The notes: a model not told the origin generated them from the sequence alone. DNA of 64,000 nucleotides from Chenopodium formosanum (GCA_024500155.1 CM044875.1:16515203-16579202); one strand, 5' to 3'. Counted from the first letter of the stretch, positions 10,630 through 22,364 are shown. Numbers and translations are program-made.

Positions 10630-10820
10630 GTGTGCTACGAGCCACGCCATATGGCGATTGTAAAAAAACAAACCAACCTCTATAATACTAACCAAGCAAG
10701 TAATTCCTGTAATATTGACCTAATAACATTGACGAAATATCCCCTATAACACTGACCAAGTAAACCTCGTCCCTGTAACACTAACGAAGTAACCCCAATG
10801 GTGGATAGACACACAGTTTA
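10630..10820. repeat. Degenerate minisatellite, complement of the TTACTCGGTCA array
   Basis: Imperfect ~20 bp units of the form TGTAACACTGACCAAGTAAC. Read on the other strand they match the unit at 8155-8345. The array starts after ACGAGCCACGCCATATGGCG. Confidence 0.6.
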
Positions 10821-10829
10821 ACCATCCAC

Positions 10830-12300
10830 ATATAAAAAGTTTGTGGTTATAAATAGGGTGAAGACGATTAAATCCTTAAAATGTTTGTTTACTCGTATGA
10901 TGTTAATTGTAAGAATGTTTAAACTTGTGTGATTTAATAATTTAATTTTTATGAACAGTATTTCAACATTTATACCCTCTAAAATGTTTATTTACTTAAT
11001 TTCCTTTACTAATATTTGTTAATTTTTTTAAAACCCTTATGAACAGTGCATCGACGTTTCTACCCCTAAAAACATTTGTTTACAAATTTTTCGTCATTAA
11101 TGTTGCAGAATCTGAAAGGCTCTCTAAATATGTCTAGTAATGGCTTTCGAGTCACTGCATTAGTGGTGGATAAAAGAAAACATTTAAAGAGGTCAAAATA
11201 CAATTGATAAATTTTAATGGGGTTAAGTATGTAATTTATTAATAGAAAATTTTGAAATATTCTGAAGGGGTCAAGGGATGGACCCCACTTGCTTCTACAA
11301 GCATGCATCATTGGCGCATCACGCACGTTAGGCACCCTAGTTTTTTTTTTTTTTTTTTTTTTAAAAAAATATTGGAGGTAATAAAAACAACAAGAAATGA
11401 CATGTTTTGATGAACGAGTAAAGATAGCTATATATTTTCTTTTTCCACTTCAATTCATCATAAACACAAATATTCAAAATTTCCCTTTGATGTGTGCATA
11501 AAAAAAATCAAATATTTAATCAATCAATAATTTTAATTATAAAAAAATCCAAAATGGTTAGAAATTAATATTTTGAAATAAAAAACAAAAAATGTTATAC
11601 ATAGTCCTACAGCTACATATGAGTATTAAATACATACTAGAAAATCGTATAAATTTAGGAAATTTTTAAAATATAAACACTAATTACAGTGATTTACACG
11701 TGTTTTTGTCATAAATTCCTAATTTTATATAATTTTCAAGTGTACATTTAATATTTTAATGAATATAAGGGTTACATATGACCAAAAATAAAAAATAAAA
11801 AATACAAATTTGACATTAGTTATAACAATATCTAACGAGAATGTATCACCCTTTTTTTTTTTTTTTTAAGTTGCATTACTTGTAAAACACAAACTCTTAG
11901 AGGACTTATGTGATATGAGTATGGTAGAGAGAATTTATTAACTTAAAAGGAAAGTTATTCATCTAATTTGAAACTTTCTTATTTAGAAAGTGATGCATCT
12001 AAAAAACAAAGAAAGTATTAATTGTATAGATTTGATAAGGTTTTGAATGATAAGATTTGCAATAGAGATAATTCTTGGTAAAAATATAAGGAAAATTTGT
12101 CTTTACTATTTTGTGTGGAAGGACCTTATATGTTCAAAGTAGTCTAAAAGGAACTTATAAGTTTATCTTGTTGTTTAGGGGGACCTTGAGGTCAAAATCC
12201 AACAATAATTAACTTTTGTCTCCGATGTTGACCACTCATGTCACCTTAAAAAATGATTAACTTTTCTTTTTTTTCCGATTTCCCTCAAATACATTCCCCG
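10830..12300. other. AT-rich intergenic DNA
   Basis: No gene recognised. Poly(T) tracts occur at about 11340-11362 and 11852-11869. A minus-strand frame at 11066-11335 has no recognisable domain and I treat it as chance. The last ~100 bp (12200-12300) may hold a heavily decayed 3' part of the DUF569 pseudogene displaced by the CACTA insertion. Confidence 0.4.
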
Positions 12301-12303
12301 GCA

Positions 12304-13906
12304 CAACACCATTTGTCGTAGTCAGAGGTGTTGCAAATTTTCATTTTTACGACAGTTGACTGTCGTAAATAAATTACGACAGTTTTTTAATTTCAACGAC
12401 AGTTTAAATTTTTATCGCAGAAATTAACTTACGACAGCATATAGCTGTCGCAAATTACGACGGTTTTAAAAACAATGGCAAAATCACTTTTAGCGACGGT
12501 TAAAAGCCGTCGCATCAAAAAATAGCAAAACCCCCAACCCAGCCAAAGCAGCCCCTTCACCACTGTAACCATCTTCACCCTTATGAACTACCACCAACCA
12601 CCCCCACAAACCACCTAACGCCACCCAAAACCACCAAAGAAAACCAAAAAAACACATACATACCCACAAGCAAACTATAGATCTGGAAATAAACCCCAAC
12701 AAACATTAGGTACTACTTTGAAACCAAGAAAAATCAAGAATAAACCAAATTAACAAGATTCGAAATTAAAATGAAAAATAGCAAATCTCGAAATTAAACG
12801 AAATAACATAAACAAAAAAATCAAAATAAGACAAACTAACAAAAATAAACATACTAGATCTAAATTAAAACCACATAAAAAAATAAAAATAAAAATAAAA
12901 AACAAGTAAACATACTAGATCTGAAAATATAACCACAAAAATAACATCAATAAACGAAAATTGTAAGAAAATAAATGAAATTAACAAAAATGAAAAGAAA
13001 ATAACAAAACTCGAAATTCATAAACATAAATAAATGAAATTAACAAAAATGAAACGAAAATTACAAAACTCGAAATTAAACGAAATAAACCGACATAATT
13101 AGAAAAATACACCCAAGAGACGAAAATAAACATATACCAAAACAATATAAACAAAAATTACACAAAAATCAAAATACCTATCTCAAATTTCATCTTCCAT
13201 GGGCTTGCTTGGTCAAATTCGACCATGAAAACTCCAGATTTCGAATTTTCATGGTCGAATTCGGCCTAAAAACCCTTACCTTCGAAATCATGGTCGATTA
13301 TATGGTGAAATTCGTAACCTTGGTTGAATTTCATGGTCTTATTTCTAGTTAAACTCATAAAAAAGAACCAAATAGAAAAAAGGAAAAGCTTATACCATGG
13401 AAGTAGGGAAAGAAAGAAAAGAGATTGGAGAAAATGGAAGCAGAGAAAGATAGACTAGAGGAGATCAAGTAGGAGAGAGAATAAGAGAACAAAGAGAGAG
13501 AAGAATGAGAAAGAAAGAACAAAGAAACGGCATATAAAATTTTAAGGGTTAAGGTGGGGGAGATGGAACTATGGAAGGGTTTTATACCCGCTTTCTATTT
13601 TTTTTTTTTTAAAGTTTTTTACGACATATTTTAGCTGTCGCACTCTACGACAGATAATAGACTGTCTTAATTTAAAATGTTTACAACAGTTTTACGCCGT
13701 CGTAAATATTTTAATTTTATTTTACATTTATTTTTGCACTTTAGCGAAAGTTTAATTGGTCTGAAACTGTCGTAGTTTAATGACGGAGTAAAAAATTGTC
13801 GTAAAATTACGACAGCTATTAAAAACTCTCACAGCTTTCAAATTTTATGACAGTTTTATGGACTGTCGTAAAAAAACTATCGCAGTTTGCCCGGATTCTA
13901 GTAGTG
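12304..13906 (-). mobile_element. Non-autonomous CACTA element (~1.6 kb)
   Basis: Read on the minus strand the element opens with CACTACTAGAATCCGGG (ending at 13906). Both ends carry many subterminal ACGACAG/CTGTCGTAA repeats in both orientations (12350-12500 and 13620-13890), the transposase-binding pattern of CACTA elements. A 3 bp duplication GCA is present at 12301-12303 and 13907-13909. The left terminus CAACACC is degenerate, so its exact position is less certain. The ~1.1 kb interior has no transposase; it contains a C-rich patch (12530-12660) and short CATGGTCGAATTC inverted words near 13200-13320. It splits the DUF569 pseudogene. Confidence 0.75.
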
Positions 13907-13909
13907 GCA

Positions 13910-14563
13910 GTGGCGCCGGCTTATTATCAAATTGTACCGCCTTTAGCTCAACACTATTATAATTAATACTATTGTTATGAGTAACATTTCTAGGAATCAT
14001 CCTACTGTTAATATTAATAATATGGTCATTGTTATTGTTACAATTATGAGTCTGATGAACAACTTCTGCATTCCACCCGTTACTAATTAAACGGCCTTCA
14101 CTTCAGTAATTTTATCATAATTTGACAGTCCTTTCTCTGAGGCAGATCCCTTCAATATCCTGAAATGTATAAGTAGAATAATAGGCGAGTATGAGCATTT
14201 CCTGAAATTCTTTGACATTATTACCATCATTTGCATGATCACCATTTCCACATAGAAGTCTCCTGAACTATCTCTTACAGGCCAATTTTCTTGTTTCACA
14301 GTCAACACATATGTAGCATTGGCAGTAGCAGACCTTGATGTCTTGGTAAGTCGAAGAGTAAACACCTTGCCGTAGATGCTCTTGAGACGGAATTTTTGAG
14401 GTCCTAACCAAGTTATCCTCCACTCTGTACTTTGTGGCATTGGCCGCCTATCTATATCACGATAATATAGGCTTATCGATTTTCTATCTCTATTAGCGTT
14501 TAAGTAATTACCTTTCGATGACCTAAGTCGTATCACTTCAATGGATTTATTAAGATCATCCAT
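13910..14563 (-). pseudogene. DUF569 pseudogene, duplicate of the 6759-7631 gene
   Basis: From MDDLNKSIEVIRLRSSKG to about the residue pair SG-DFYVEM the frame closely follows the intact gene. After about 14240 the homology shifts frame: KNVKEFQE and QDIEGICL continue in another frame, then in-frame stops occur. The match resumes with GWNAEVVHQTHN and ends at NKPAPLP, where the CACTA element begins. The central insertion IDRRPMP and loss of the Thr-Arg repeat also distinguish it. It cannot make the full protein; a truncated one-trefoil product of about 150 residues is possible if transcribed. Confidence 0.8.
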
Positions 14564-14593
14564 CTTTTTTTTTTTGGCGTAGACTGAACACAA

Positions 14594-15062
14594 AGACTAG
14601 TGATGTAGATCTCAAATCTTGAATACCCTACCACCTCTTGGGACTTCGATCAACCAACTAATTAAGATACTTATTTTATCTCTGTACTATTGTTAATTTT
14701 TTGTGGCTTGATGAATTGAACTCATTTTCTGGTGTTGGGATTGTTAGGTTATTATCTGTGATTACATTATATACAAAGAGCCAGGGTTTTTCCTAAGGTT
14801 AACTCCGAAATTGTATATTAATATATAATTAATTTAATAGGAATATTTAATCTATCGAATACTTAAAAGGGGCCGAGTCGTGCAATAGTATATATATTCA
14901 TCGCTTTCCCGTCAAAAATAGAATAAAAGTTATTCATCATTTCACTAATGGATTTAGAATCTTTGCTTTTTCAATGAAAATAATTGAAAGTCGATGAAAA
15001 AAGTAAAAATTTGAAGCCCACATGCATAAATTATGAATACAATACTGTCTACTATATAGTAT
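14594..15062 (-). promoter_or_regulatory. Duplicated upstream region of the DUF569 pseudogene
   Basis: Aligns with the 5' flank of the intact gene (7650-8060). It is cut at 15062 by the solo LTR; homology to 8080-8470 resumes at about 17241-17400 (ATGTTCCG, TTTGATTAT, GTGTGCACATAAAA, ATGTTCCACAGAAT). This is the DNA basis for calling a segmental tandem duplication. Confidence 0.6.
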
Positions 15063-17030
15063 TGTTGTTTCAATGAATACTACAAGAAGGGGGGTTGAAT
15101 TGTAGTATGACTGATTTGTCAAACTTTTTGCGGAAATAAAAACAAGTAAGCTTAAGGAACAGAAACTGAAAGAGAGATTTTACGTGGAAAACTTCTTAAC
15201 CCTAAACAAGAAGCAAAACCACTACCACAAGGGATTTCAGGAAAAGAATCTTCACTAGAATAGGGCAATGGCCTATTACAAACTAAAGACTCTAATTTCG
15301 AGTTCCTCAACGAACTCAAAGCCTCGAGGAACAAGTCACCCAACTTGTTACTCTTCTCTTCTCTTTATCTTCTCTCTCTCTCTTCTCTTTCTCCTCTCCT
15401 AGCTTCACTCAAAGCTTTCTCTTTCTCTCCCTACAAAGAACTCACTCAAGTTCTCACCCCAATACAAGAGTTCACTCAAACCCTTATAAAATTCCCCAAC
15501 ACAAGATTTCACTCAAACCCTTGAACAATTCTCAAATACATATAAAAGATAAATATATAAAACTAATATGTTGGACACTTTGAGACTTGTAAGGAACTTG
15601 GAATCTAAAGGAACTGACTCACCAACGTGGAAGACATAATATATTTCTCATGAAAAACTATTCCACTTAAGTGAGACACTATGTGGAATGACTCTCTAAA
15701 GTCAGACAGTTTGGAAAGAATTAAAAACATTCTATTTATAGAAGATTTAGAAAACCCACTAATTGCGCTGCCTGTTCCTTATGATCAGGAGTGGTCCGAA
15801 TCTTTAGGCCCACGAAATAGAAAACTAATCTAATCATAAGCAACAATAATGGATCAATTAGTTGCTCCACAACTTGCTCAATAACCTCCTTTTCCTTAGG
15901 AAAACAATCAGCACGTTTTGCAAATACCAGCCACAAGTTCCTTGAGGACCAAGTCCTTGTGCTAAAAGGTAAGAGTTTAAAACTGACTTCTTTAAGAAGA
16001 TAACTTAAAATAACAAACTCGTTCATTAATTTAACTTCACATATAGACCAGATTCATTTTGTTCCTTAACAAACAAAATCTCAACTAAACTCCTACTTTT
16101 AAGGTAACCACTTTGAAAATCTTTTTCCCACGACTTTGACTACAATAAAACCAGATTTAATTTTTTAAAACTTTGTTTTATAAAATAAAATCATTTTAGA
16201 AATTAGTTTATGTGAAAACTAAATCCCTAGAAACTGGGAAAATAAGTTATCTTTTTTACTAAGAGAAAATCAGATTTTATTTTAAAAACTTATCTTTTAT
16301 AAAATAAAATCTATTAAGAAATATTAATACCAAGTCAAAACTAACTTCCATAATGCAATGACTATTTAACGTGGAAAACTGACTTCTAGTGTTGTGCAAA
16401 CTCGTGTTCCTTCTATAAACGAATTCTAGACTGATTAGTAAGGAACTTACTAGTCATCAACACTAAGTTCCTTACTGACTGAAGTTCCAATGTAGTTCCT
16501 TAGGCTTGTTCCAGACAATTTCTCTTGTCCAACATACTTACATGATTCCTAGAAAAATATACTCCTATTTTTCTGTGTTCATGTTTCTCTGATGAAGCTT
16601 CTACTCCGATGCTTTTGTTCTTGTCAAGGAACTTTTCTTCTCTGGTTAAGCATCTACTCCGACACTTCTGTTCCTACAAAGGAACTTCTCTTCTCTGATG
16701 AAACTTCTACTCTGAAGCTTCTGCTCCCGTGAAGGAACTTCTCTTTTCTTGTTCCCCCTCAGGAACTGCTGCTTATTCCTTGCAAAGAACATTCTTCTTA
16801 GGAACTGCATGTAAAGTCTAACAATACATTTGTACGTTTAGACTTCTTCTCTTTGTGTTCCCCTGAGTAACTCAAGTACGATCCATACATTGTATGTAGG
16901 GAACCATCTTCAAAAATGATCTAACCTGTACTCGATCACCTTCATGCTTCATGACTTGTTCATGCACGTCTCAATACACATATTAGTTAGATAATCATCA
17001 TTTGTTCACAATCATCAAAACCTTACAACA
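15063..17030. mobile_element. Solo LTR, 1968 bp, probably Ty1/copia
   Basis: The block begins TGTTGT and ends ACAACA, with a perfect 5 bp duplication AGTAT at 15058-15062 and 17031-17035. No internal domain is present, so it is a recombined solo LTR. Its length and the 3' end (CATCAAAACCTTACAACA) resemble SIRE/Maximus-type copia LTRs; that assignment is from memory of the family. It contains short CT-rich arrays and repeated GGAACTT/AAGTTCC words. Reading frames inside it are not genes. Confidence 0.8.
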
Positions 17031-17035
17031 AGTAT

Positions 17036-17553
17036 ATTCAAATGTAAAGGAGCTTCATTCTAGTAAGGGAATTCTTACAAGTAAGAAATATGAGAAAAAG
17101 ATATACTATAATGCTTTCACTTGTTTATATAATCTAAATAAAATAATACTCGAGAAAAAGATGCGGTGTGGAATCAAGAACTGTTTTATTTACTTTGTAT
17201 GAATGCATGTATAATGTATTGTGCTCATTTTTAAGAAAATAATTGTCTATAAATGTTCCGTTCAAAAGTTCGTTCCTTCAACAATCTTTGATTATAAAAA
17301 CATAAATAGAATAATCTTTGGTATTTTATTGTTATTCTACAATGCAATACATTTTAACATAGTGTGCACATAAAAAGGATATATGTTCCACAGAATATTT
17401 AGTTAAAAAATATATTGATTATATTATTTTGATAATAGTGTATTGTATTCAGTTGTTTTGGTACAAATCATGTAAATTTGGAAATCTTGGAATCGATTAA
17501 ATGTAGTAAAAGAATCCTGATGCGTGATACATAATGTTGGATTGAAAGTTTTA
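17036..17553. other. Continuation of duplicated DUF569 upstream DNA
   Basis: From about 17241 this matches 8085-8470, so it is the far end of the duplicated segment. Nothing coding is seen in the rest. Confidence 0.45.
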
Positions 17554-18111
17554 GGATTTTTTGACAATTACCACCTACAATTGTTGCCATTTTAGCAATT
17601 ACCACCTACAGTTTATTTTTTTGAATTTTACCATCAACTATTTTTTAAAATATCAAAACTTCCTACCTACTTGACTCTCAACTCAAATGTGATGTTATGT
17701 GGGGCCCACTAACTACCTTCCCACCCTTTTCCCCTCACTTTCTTCCTTTCTCACTCAGTTTCTCATTCCCCTATATTGTACTCCTCTCAAAATTGAGGAA
17801 AAACTTCAAATTAAATTATATATTCATGTTAATTATTTCACGAATTGAAGTGTTTCCTAAATTTTGAGAGGAATACAATACATGGGAATGAGAAATCGAG
17901 TGAGAAAGAAAGAAAGAGAGGAAAAAGGTAGTTAGTGAGCCCCACAAGACGTTACATTTGAGTTGAGAGCCAAGTAGGTGGGAAGTTTTGATTTTTTGAA
18001 AAATAATTGGTGGTAAAATTCAAAAAAAAAATAAAAAAAAATAATAAAAAAAAATTGTAGATGGTAATTGCTAAAACAACAACAATTGTATGTGGTAATT
18101 GTCAAATTTTC
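17554..18111. mobile_element. MULE-type foldback MITE, ACAATTACCACC family
   Basis: The ends contain TTGACAATTACCACCTACAA and its near complement. The 10 bp word GAAAGTTTTA flanks it at 17544-17553 and 18112-18121. The inverted repeats extend almost to the centre through CTTCCTACCTACTTG...CAAGTAGGTGGGAAG and a shared ATTTGAGTTGAGAG word, so a transcript would fold into one long hairpin. It is a close relative of 39711-40250. Confidence 0.85.
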
Positions 18112-18347
18112 GAAAGTTTTACAAAAAAATTAAGGCAAAAGAACAACACTATTGACCATAATATCAGGAAATGACATGTTTCGACATTTGATTATAGATA
18201 AATATATCATCTATAATATTATTAAACTCAATGGGATAATATGGTACTGTCATGTATCAGATTTCCCTCAATATGACTAGGCGATACATGAGTGTGATGT
18301 GGCATCCTATATGTCACGTCATTTCCTCATTATGAATGGGTTTTACA

Positions 18348-19234
18348 CAAGGGCGGAGCCACAGGGGGGGCTGGTGGAGGCCCGACCCCTTGTGGCCCAA
18401 CAACTAGTTCTTTTGTGTTTTAAGCTGGCCCCCTTAAAATGTCAAGATACAAATTAAAATTCTGTATTTTTATAGTCTTATGAGTCATAGCTCAGTGGCG
18501 GAGTGATTATGTACAGTGTGGTAAGAGCCTAGGTTTTAGGATCAATCCGTGTTTACTACCTTTAATCTTTCAATTTTTTGGTTTGTTTTTTTTTTTTTTA
18601 AATTTCAAGTAAGTTTTACCTGCTTTTATAATCAAGTCCTTCTTTCTTTAATTTTTTTATTTTTTAATTTTTTTAATTTTTTATACTTTAGCACTTAAGA
18701 CACTTTTTCAATTTTTTATAATTTCAAAAAATAAGTTTACCTGTTTATTTTAATCCAATCTTTCTTTTTTTCCTTTTTTTTTTAAATATACAATGTATAT
18801 ACGGAGTATATTTTTTTATACTTTGGTACTTAAGCCACCCATTAATATTTCCAACATCTTTTTTGATTTTTATACATTGAAAAAAAATATATAATCATGT
18901 CAGATCTTGTTAAAATTGCCTCAATATTTACTTTCAAACAAATCAACTTTTTATAAGTTTCATTAATATATAATGTAACACATTAACGATATATAATCAT
19001 AAAATTCCCAACGTAAATATTGCAATAAAAATAGATCAGTGCTAACTTCATACGTAGTACGCAGTATCTATTATTTTTTTGATAAAAATATAATTTATGT
19101 ATTAGTAAAAAAAATATGATCAAAGCTAATTTATATAGTGCAAAAGTAAATTTTTTTTCTATGAAAAAGTAGGAAATACAACATAAGCCTCGACAGTCGG
19201 CCCCCTTAAATTATAATTTCTAGCTTCACCCCTA
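18348..19234. mobile_element. Non-autonomous hAT element, 887 bp
   Basis: Ends CAAGGGCGGAGCCAC and TAGGGGTGAAGCTA (right end in reverse complement) match the plant hAT terminus TAGGGGCGGAGCCA. A perfect 8 bp duplication GTTTTACA lies at 18340-18347 and 19235-19242, the length expected for hAT. It has no transposase. Near the left end it carries a tRNA-like segment (18488-18548). Confidence 0.85.
18488..18548 (+). promoter_or_regulatory. tRNA-like A-box/B-box segment inside the hAT element
   Basis: TAGCTCAGTGG at 18488-18498 fits a pol III A box. GGATCAATCC about 40 bp further fits a weak B box. The flanks do not fold into a convincing cloverleaf, so this is not called as a tRNA gene. It may be an embedded tRNA or SINE relic, or chance. 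Confidence 0.3.
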
Positions 19235-19242
19235 GTTTTACA

Positions 19243-19919
19243 TACCGACATGTGTACCATTAATAATTTTTATTGTTGCATCAAAAAAAAAATTAATAAA
19301 TTTCATAGTGTACTTATTTTCTAAATGACTTTTGGTCTTTAATCTATCATGGATTCTAATGAACAAGAAAAACCTCAATTTAAAATGCCTTTAAAACATC
19401 CATTAATTATATTCCATGTGTTATTAAAGAGAAAAACATGATATCCATTAACTATACGCTATCACATGATCATCTATGATATCCATTAACTGTATCCAGT
19501 GCAATGGTGCAAGTGTACAGTAAATTATTGTTCTCATTATTTATGTTTAGATTTTGTAACTGGTGATTTTATCCTTCCCTTAAATTAACTGAAACCATTA
19601 ATTCTATACGTTTCATATTTAACTAATTGTAAATGATGAGTTTTCTTTTCTTTTCTTAATCTCTTTTGTATTAACCGAGACATTTAAAGATACAATAGTT
19701 TTACACTGTTTGATTTAAATGTGGAATGTATAATATTGAACAATTCTCATTCATCCAATATTCAAATAATTGACTATTGTGCATTGAAATTGTTCCGAAT
19801 TCAAATTTTAAACGTTATTAAGAAGTATTGTACCAACATTATTATGAATGATAAAAGGCTAAATATTACTCAGTGTGGATGGCCAATATATATGTGTGTG
19901 GAGAATCCATCATGAAGGT
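19243..19919. other. AT-rich intergenic DNA
   Basis: No gene recognised. It holds a loosely repeated GATATCCATTAACT word (about 19440-19495). Confidence 0.5.
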
Positions 19920-20000
19920 AATTGTGTTAGCGTTATAGCGACTATTCGATTAATGTTACAGAGGTTACTCGGTCAATATTACAGGGTTTACTTGGTTAGT
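19920..20000. repeat. Short array of TTACTCGGTCAATATTACAGGG units
   Basis: Three to four imperfect units related to those at 8155-8345 and 10630-10820. About 100 bp on, ATATGGTGTGTTCCAAAGA resembles the ATGGTGTGGTCC end of the first array. Confidence 0.55.
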
Positions 20001-20849
20001 GTTTCATTCTCTATTGTCATTAGCTTAAGCTGATGGTTGAGGCCCAGAAATATGTTTTACACTCTATCAGTTACTTTATTCTTTTACAAGTGACCACATA
20101 TATGGTGTGTTCCAAAGAATGCCTTGGTTTGCATGCCATTATTTTAAAACTAAAAAAATTGGTTGTTAAAAGTTTTCGAGCTTGAGCCGAGCTCGAACTT
20201 ACAAGTGTCGAGCTCGAACCTATGTTAACACCTCTAGTAGTATGTACTTACACCTTTACACATTGTTTGGATAGTATTTTAGGAAGGAAAGGGAAAGAAG
20301 GGATAAAGAGGGGAGGGAAAATAAGGGGAGGGGAGGGGAGGGAGGAAGAATTTTAATTCCCTTGTTTGGATAGAAGAGAAAAGGAAGGGAAGGGAGGGAA
20401 AAATATTTGGTATTATTTGTAGGCCTGTAGCAGCAGCAAGAAGATGACATAGCTTTTCTTTTCTTTTTTTTTTCATTTCCTTTTTAAATATCTATGAGTA
20501 TTATTCATATTTTTCATTTTGGAGTACACTTTATTTTTTTAGGGTACTTTTTTGGAGTATTGTATATAAAAAATTTATTTATTTATTATTTTTTTTTTCC
20601 AGCCTTGTAACATTATACTTGAGTAGTTGAGTTTATATATTATTTTTGTCAATGCTTTTAAATAATCAATTAAATTTATTAAAATTTGCAATCAAAACGA
20701 TAATATTTTATAGTGAAAAAACTAACAATAATCTTGAAAAGTATAAACACTACAATTTATATCACCTAAAATATTCTCATTTATTGGCTAAAAAAAAAAT
20801 CTCATTGGAAAATTCTTTGTTATGATCAAGGGTTCAAAAGCACACTTCT

Positions 20850-22217
20850 AATTTTCTTCATCGAGCATCATCTCTATCAAATAGTCCTTTCTTTCCTCCG
20901 GTGGGCAACCAAAAAGCTCTCGTATCCTTGACTGTTTTGCATTTAAGAACCTATAAGTTTTGCAACGAGTTAACGAGTCAATCTCCATCATTGACAGCTC
21001 TTCAAAAACCTCTTGTGGTGAATACACTTGAGCACGACCTCTCTCAACAATTACATTTCCCTCTCGAAGAGCTTGAGCCACATTGTCCAACCCGTCTTTT
21101 ATGAATAGGAGCTCATTTTGAAACACTTCCTCTGATTTTCTTTTCTCCCCTTTTCGGTTGGACGAATCGGCAGATTCACTTGGTTGAGCTTCTCCAAGGC
21201 TTCCGTCCTTGATCTTCTCAAAGCTTGTTTCATCCGTAGCCTTCATTTTCTTCTCCTTTGTAGTTCCAGAAATTTCACCCGTTGCCCTATCCTTGGAAAA
21301 AAGCTTCAAAAGTACATCATAATGACGAAATGGAATTGTTTCCCACTTAGCAGCATCTGGTTTTCGCTACAAAAAAAAATTAAAGTAACATTACAGCCAC
21401 AATTTTAGCATTACAACAACATTACAGACACAATTTCAGCATAACAACAAAACTACAACAATATTTTTAGCATTACAACAACATTACACCAACAATTTCA
21501 ACATTACAGCAGCATACAACAACAATTTCAGCATTACAGAAGCATTACAACAATAACTTCAGCATTACAGCAACAATTTCAGCATTACAGCAGCATTATG
21601 GCAAAAATTTCAGCATTACAACAATAATTTTAGCATTACAGTAGCATTACAGCAACAATTTCAACATTACAACAGTATTACAGCTAAAATTTCAGTATTA
21701 CAGCAATAATTACAGTATTACAGTAGCATTACAACAATAATTATGGAAAAACAGAAGCAATTACAATAATAATTTTAGCAAAGTAGTAGCAATTACAGTA
21801 AACAGTAATAATACAACAACATTCCAACAACATTACAGCTAGAAAAGCAAAAACAAAAGCATGAACAGAAAAAGTACCTCAATCAAGTCATCCCAAACTT
21901 CATCTACATTCTCAGAAAATTATGTTTCTTCATTCCAACCCCAACCACTAGCATTGAAAAGATCATCAACATCATTGAAATTACTCTTTATCGTCTTAAG
22001 CCGATTCTTCAAATGCTCTTTGGTAAAAGGATGATTCAACTTTTCAGTACATTCTTTCACAACATTTTCATATGCCTTTTAAGTGAACTGACCATCAACA
22101 CTATTTTCATTTATGTCCTCAACTATCTAAGCATTAAGAAAGACCTTATCCATGTGTAAAGTCCACCAAAGAGAAGTGGATGCCTTTCCATCTGAGCTTT
22201 TGTTTTTCTTCACCATC
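20850..22217 (-). pseudogene. Harbinger ORF1: Myb/SANT-like DNA-binding protein, decayed
   Basis: The first exon starts near 22217 (MVKKNKSSDG) and reads TSLWWTLHMDKVFLNA, then KRLKTIKSNF-type and SGWGWNEE motifs, the plant Myb/SANT-like domain that serves as the DNA-binding partner of PIF/Harbinger transposase. In-frame stops interrupt it at about 22127-22129, 22079-22081 and 21920-21922. An intron (about 21874 down to 21366) is filled by a minisatellite. The last exon (about 21365-20850) is open and ends with FGCPPEERKDYLIEMM, typical of the family's C-terminus. Role by family: nuclear import and terminus binding for the transposase. The stops make it a pseudogene. Confidence 0.8.
21385..21850. 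repeat. Minisatellite of CAGCATTACAGCAACAATTT units
   Basis: About 460 bp made of interleaved units such as AGCATTACAACAACAATTTC and AGCATTACAGCAGCATTA, varying in length by multiples of about 3-12 bp. It sits in the intron of the Harbinger Myb-like gene and is not coding. Confidence 0.8.
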
Positions 22218-22364
22218 TGTTCTCATATAAAATAGACAAAAAAAATATTTTGTAAAGAGCATAAAGATTGCTACAATATAAAATTTTCATTAACTGAATC
22301 AAAATAAAAAAAAATACAAGCATTCATTAACAAAACAAAAACAAAATACATATAGCTATTTCCC

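Noticed and set aside
12490..12702. Trp/Gly-rich minus-strand frame (70 residues)
   Set aside because: It comes from a C-rich, low-complexity patch inside the non-autonomous CACTA; no domain, no homologous frame outside.
15736..16026. 96-residue minus-strand frame in the solo LTR
   Set aside because: It lies wholly within the LTR, matches no known family, and has no upstream coding context.
17002..17202. 66-residue plus-strand frame
   Set aside because: It spans the end of the solo LTR and its target duplication, so it cannot be an ancestral gene.
18481..18560. Possible tRNA gene
   Set aside because: Only A-box and weak B-box words are present; acceptor and anticodon stems do not pair and no CCA-adjacent acceptor end is evident.
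20256..20476. Pro/Leu/Ser-rich frames at the Harbinger left end
   Set aside because: They translate the GGAAGGGAAGGG purine-rich subterminal region; composition only.
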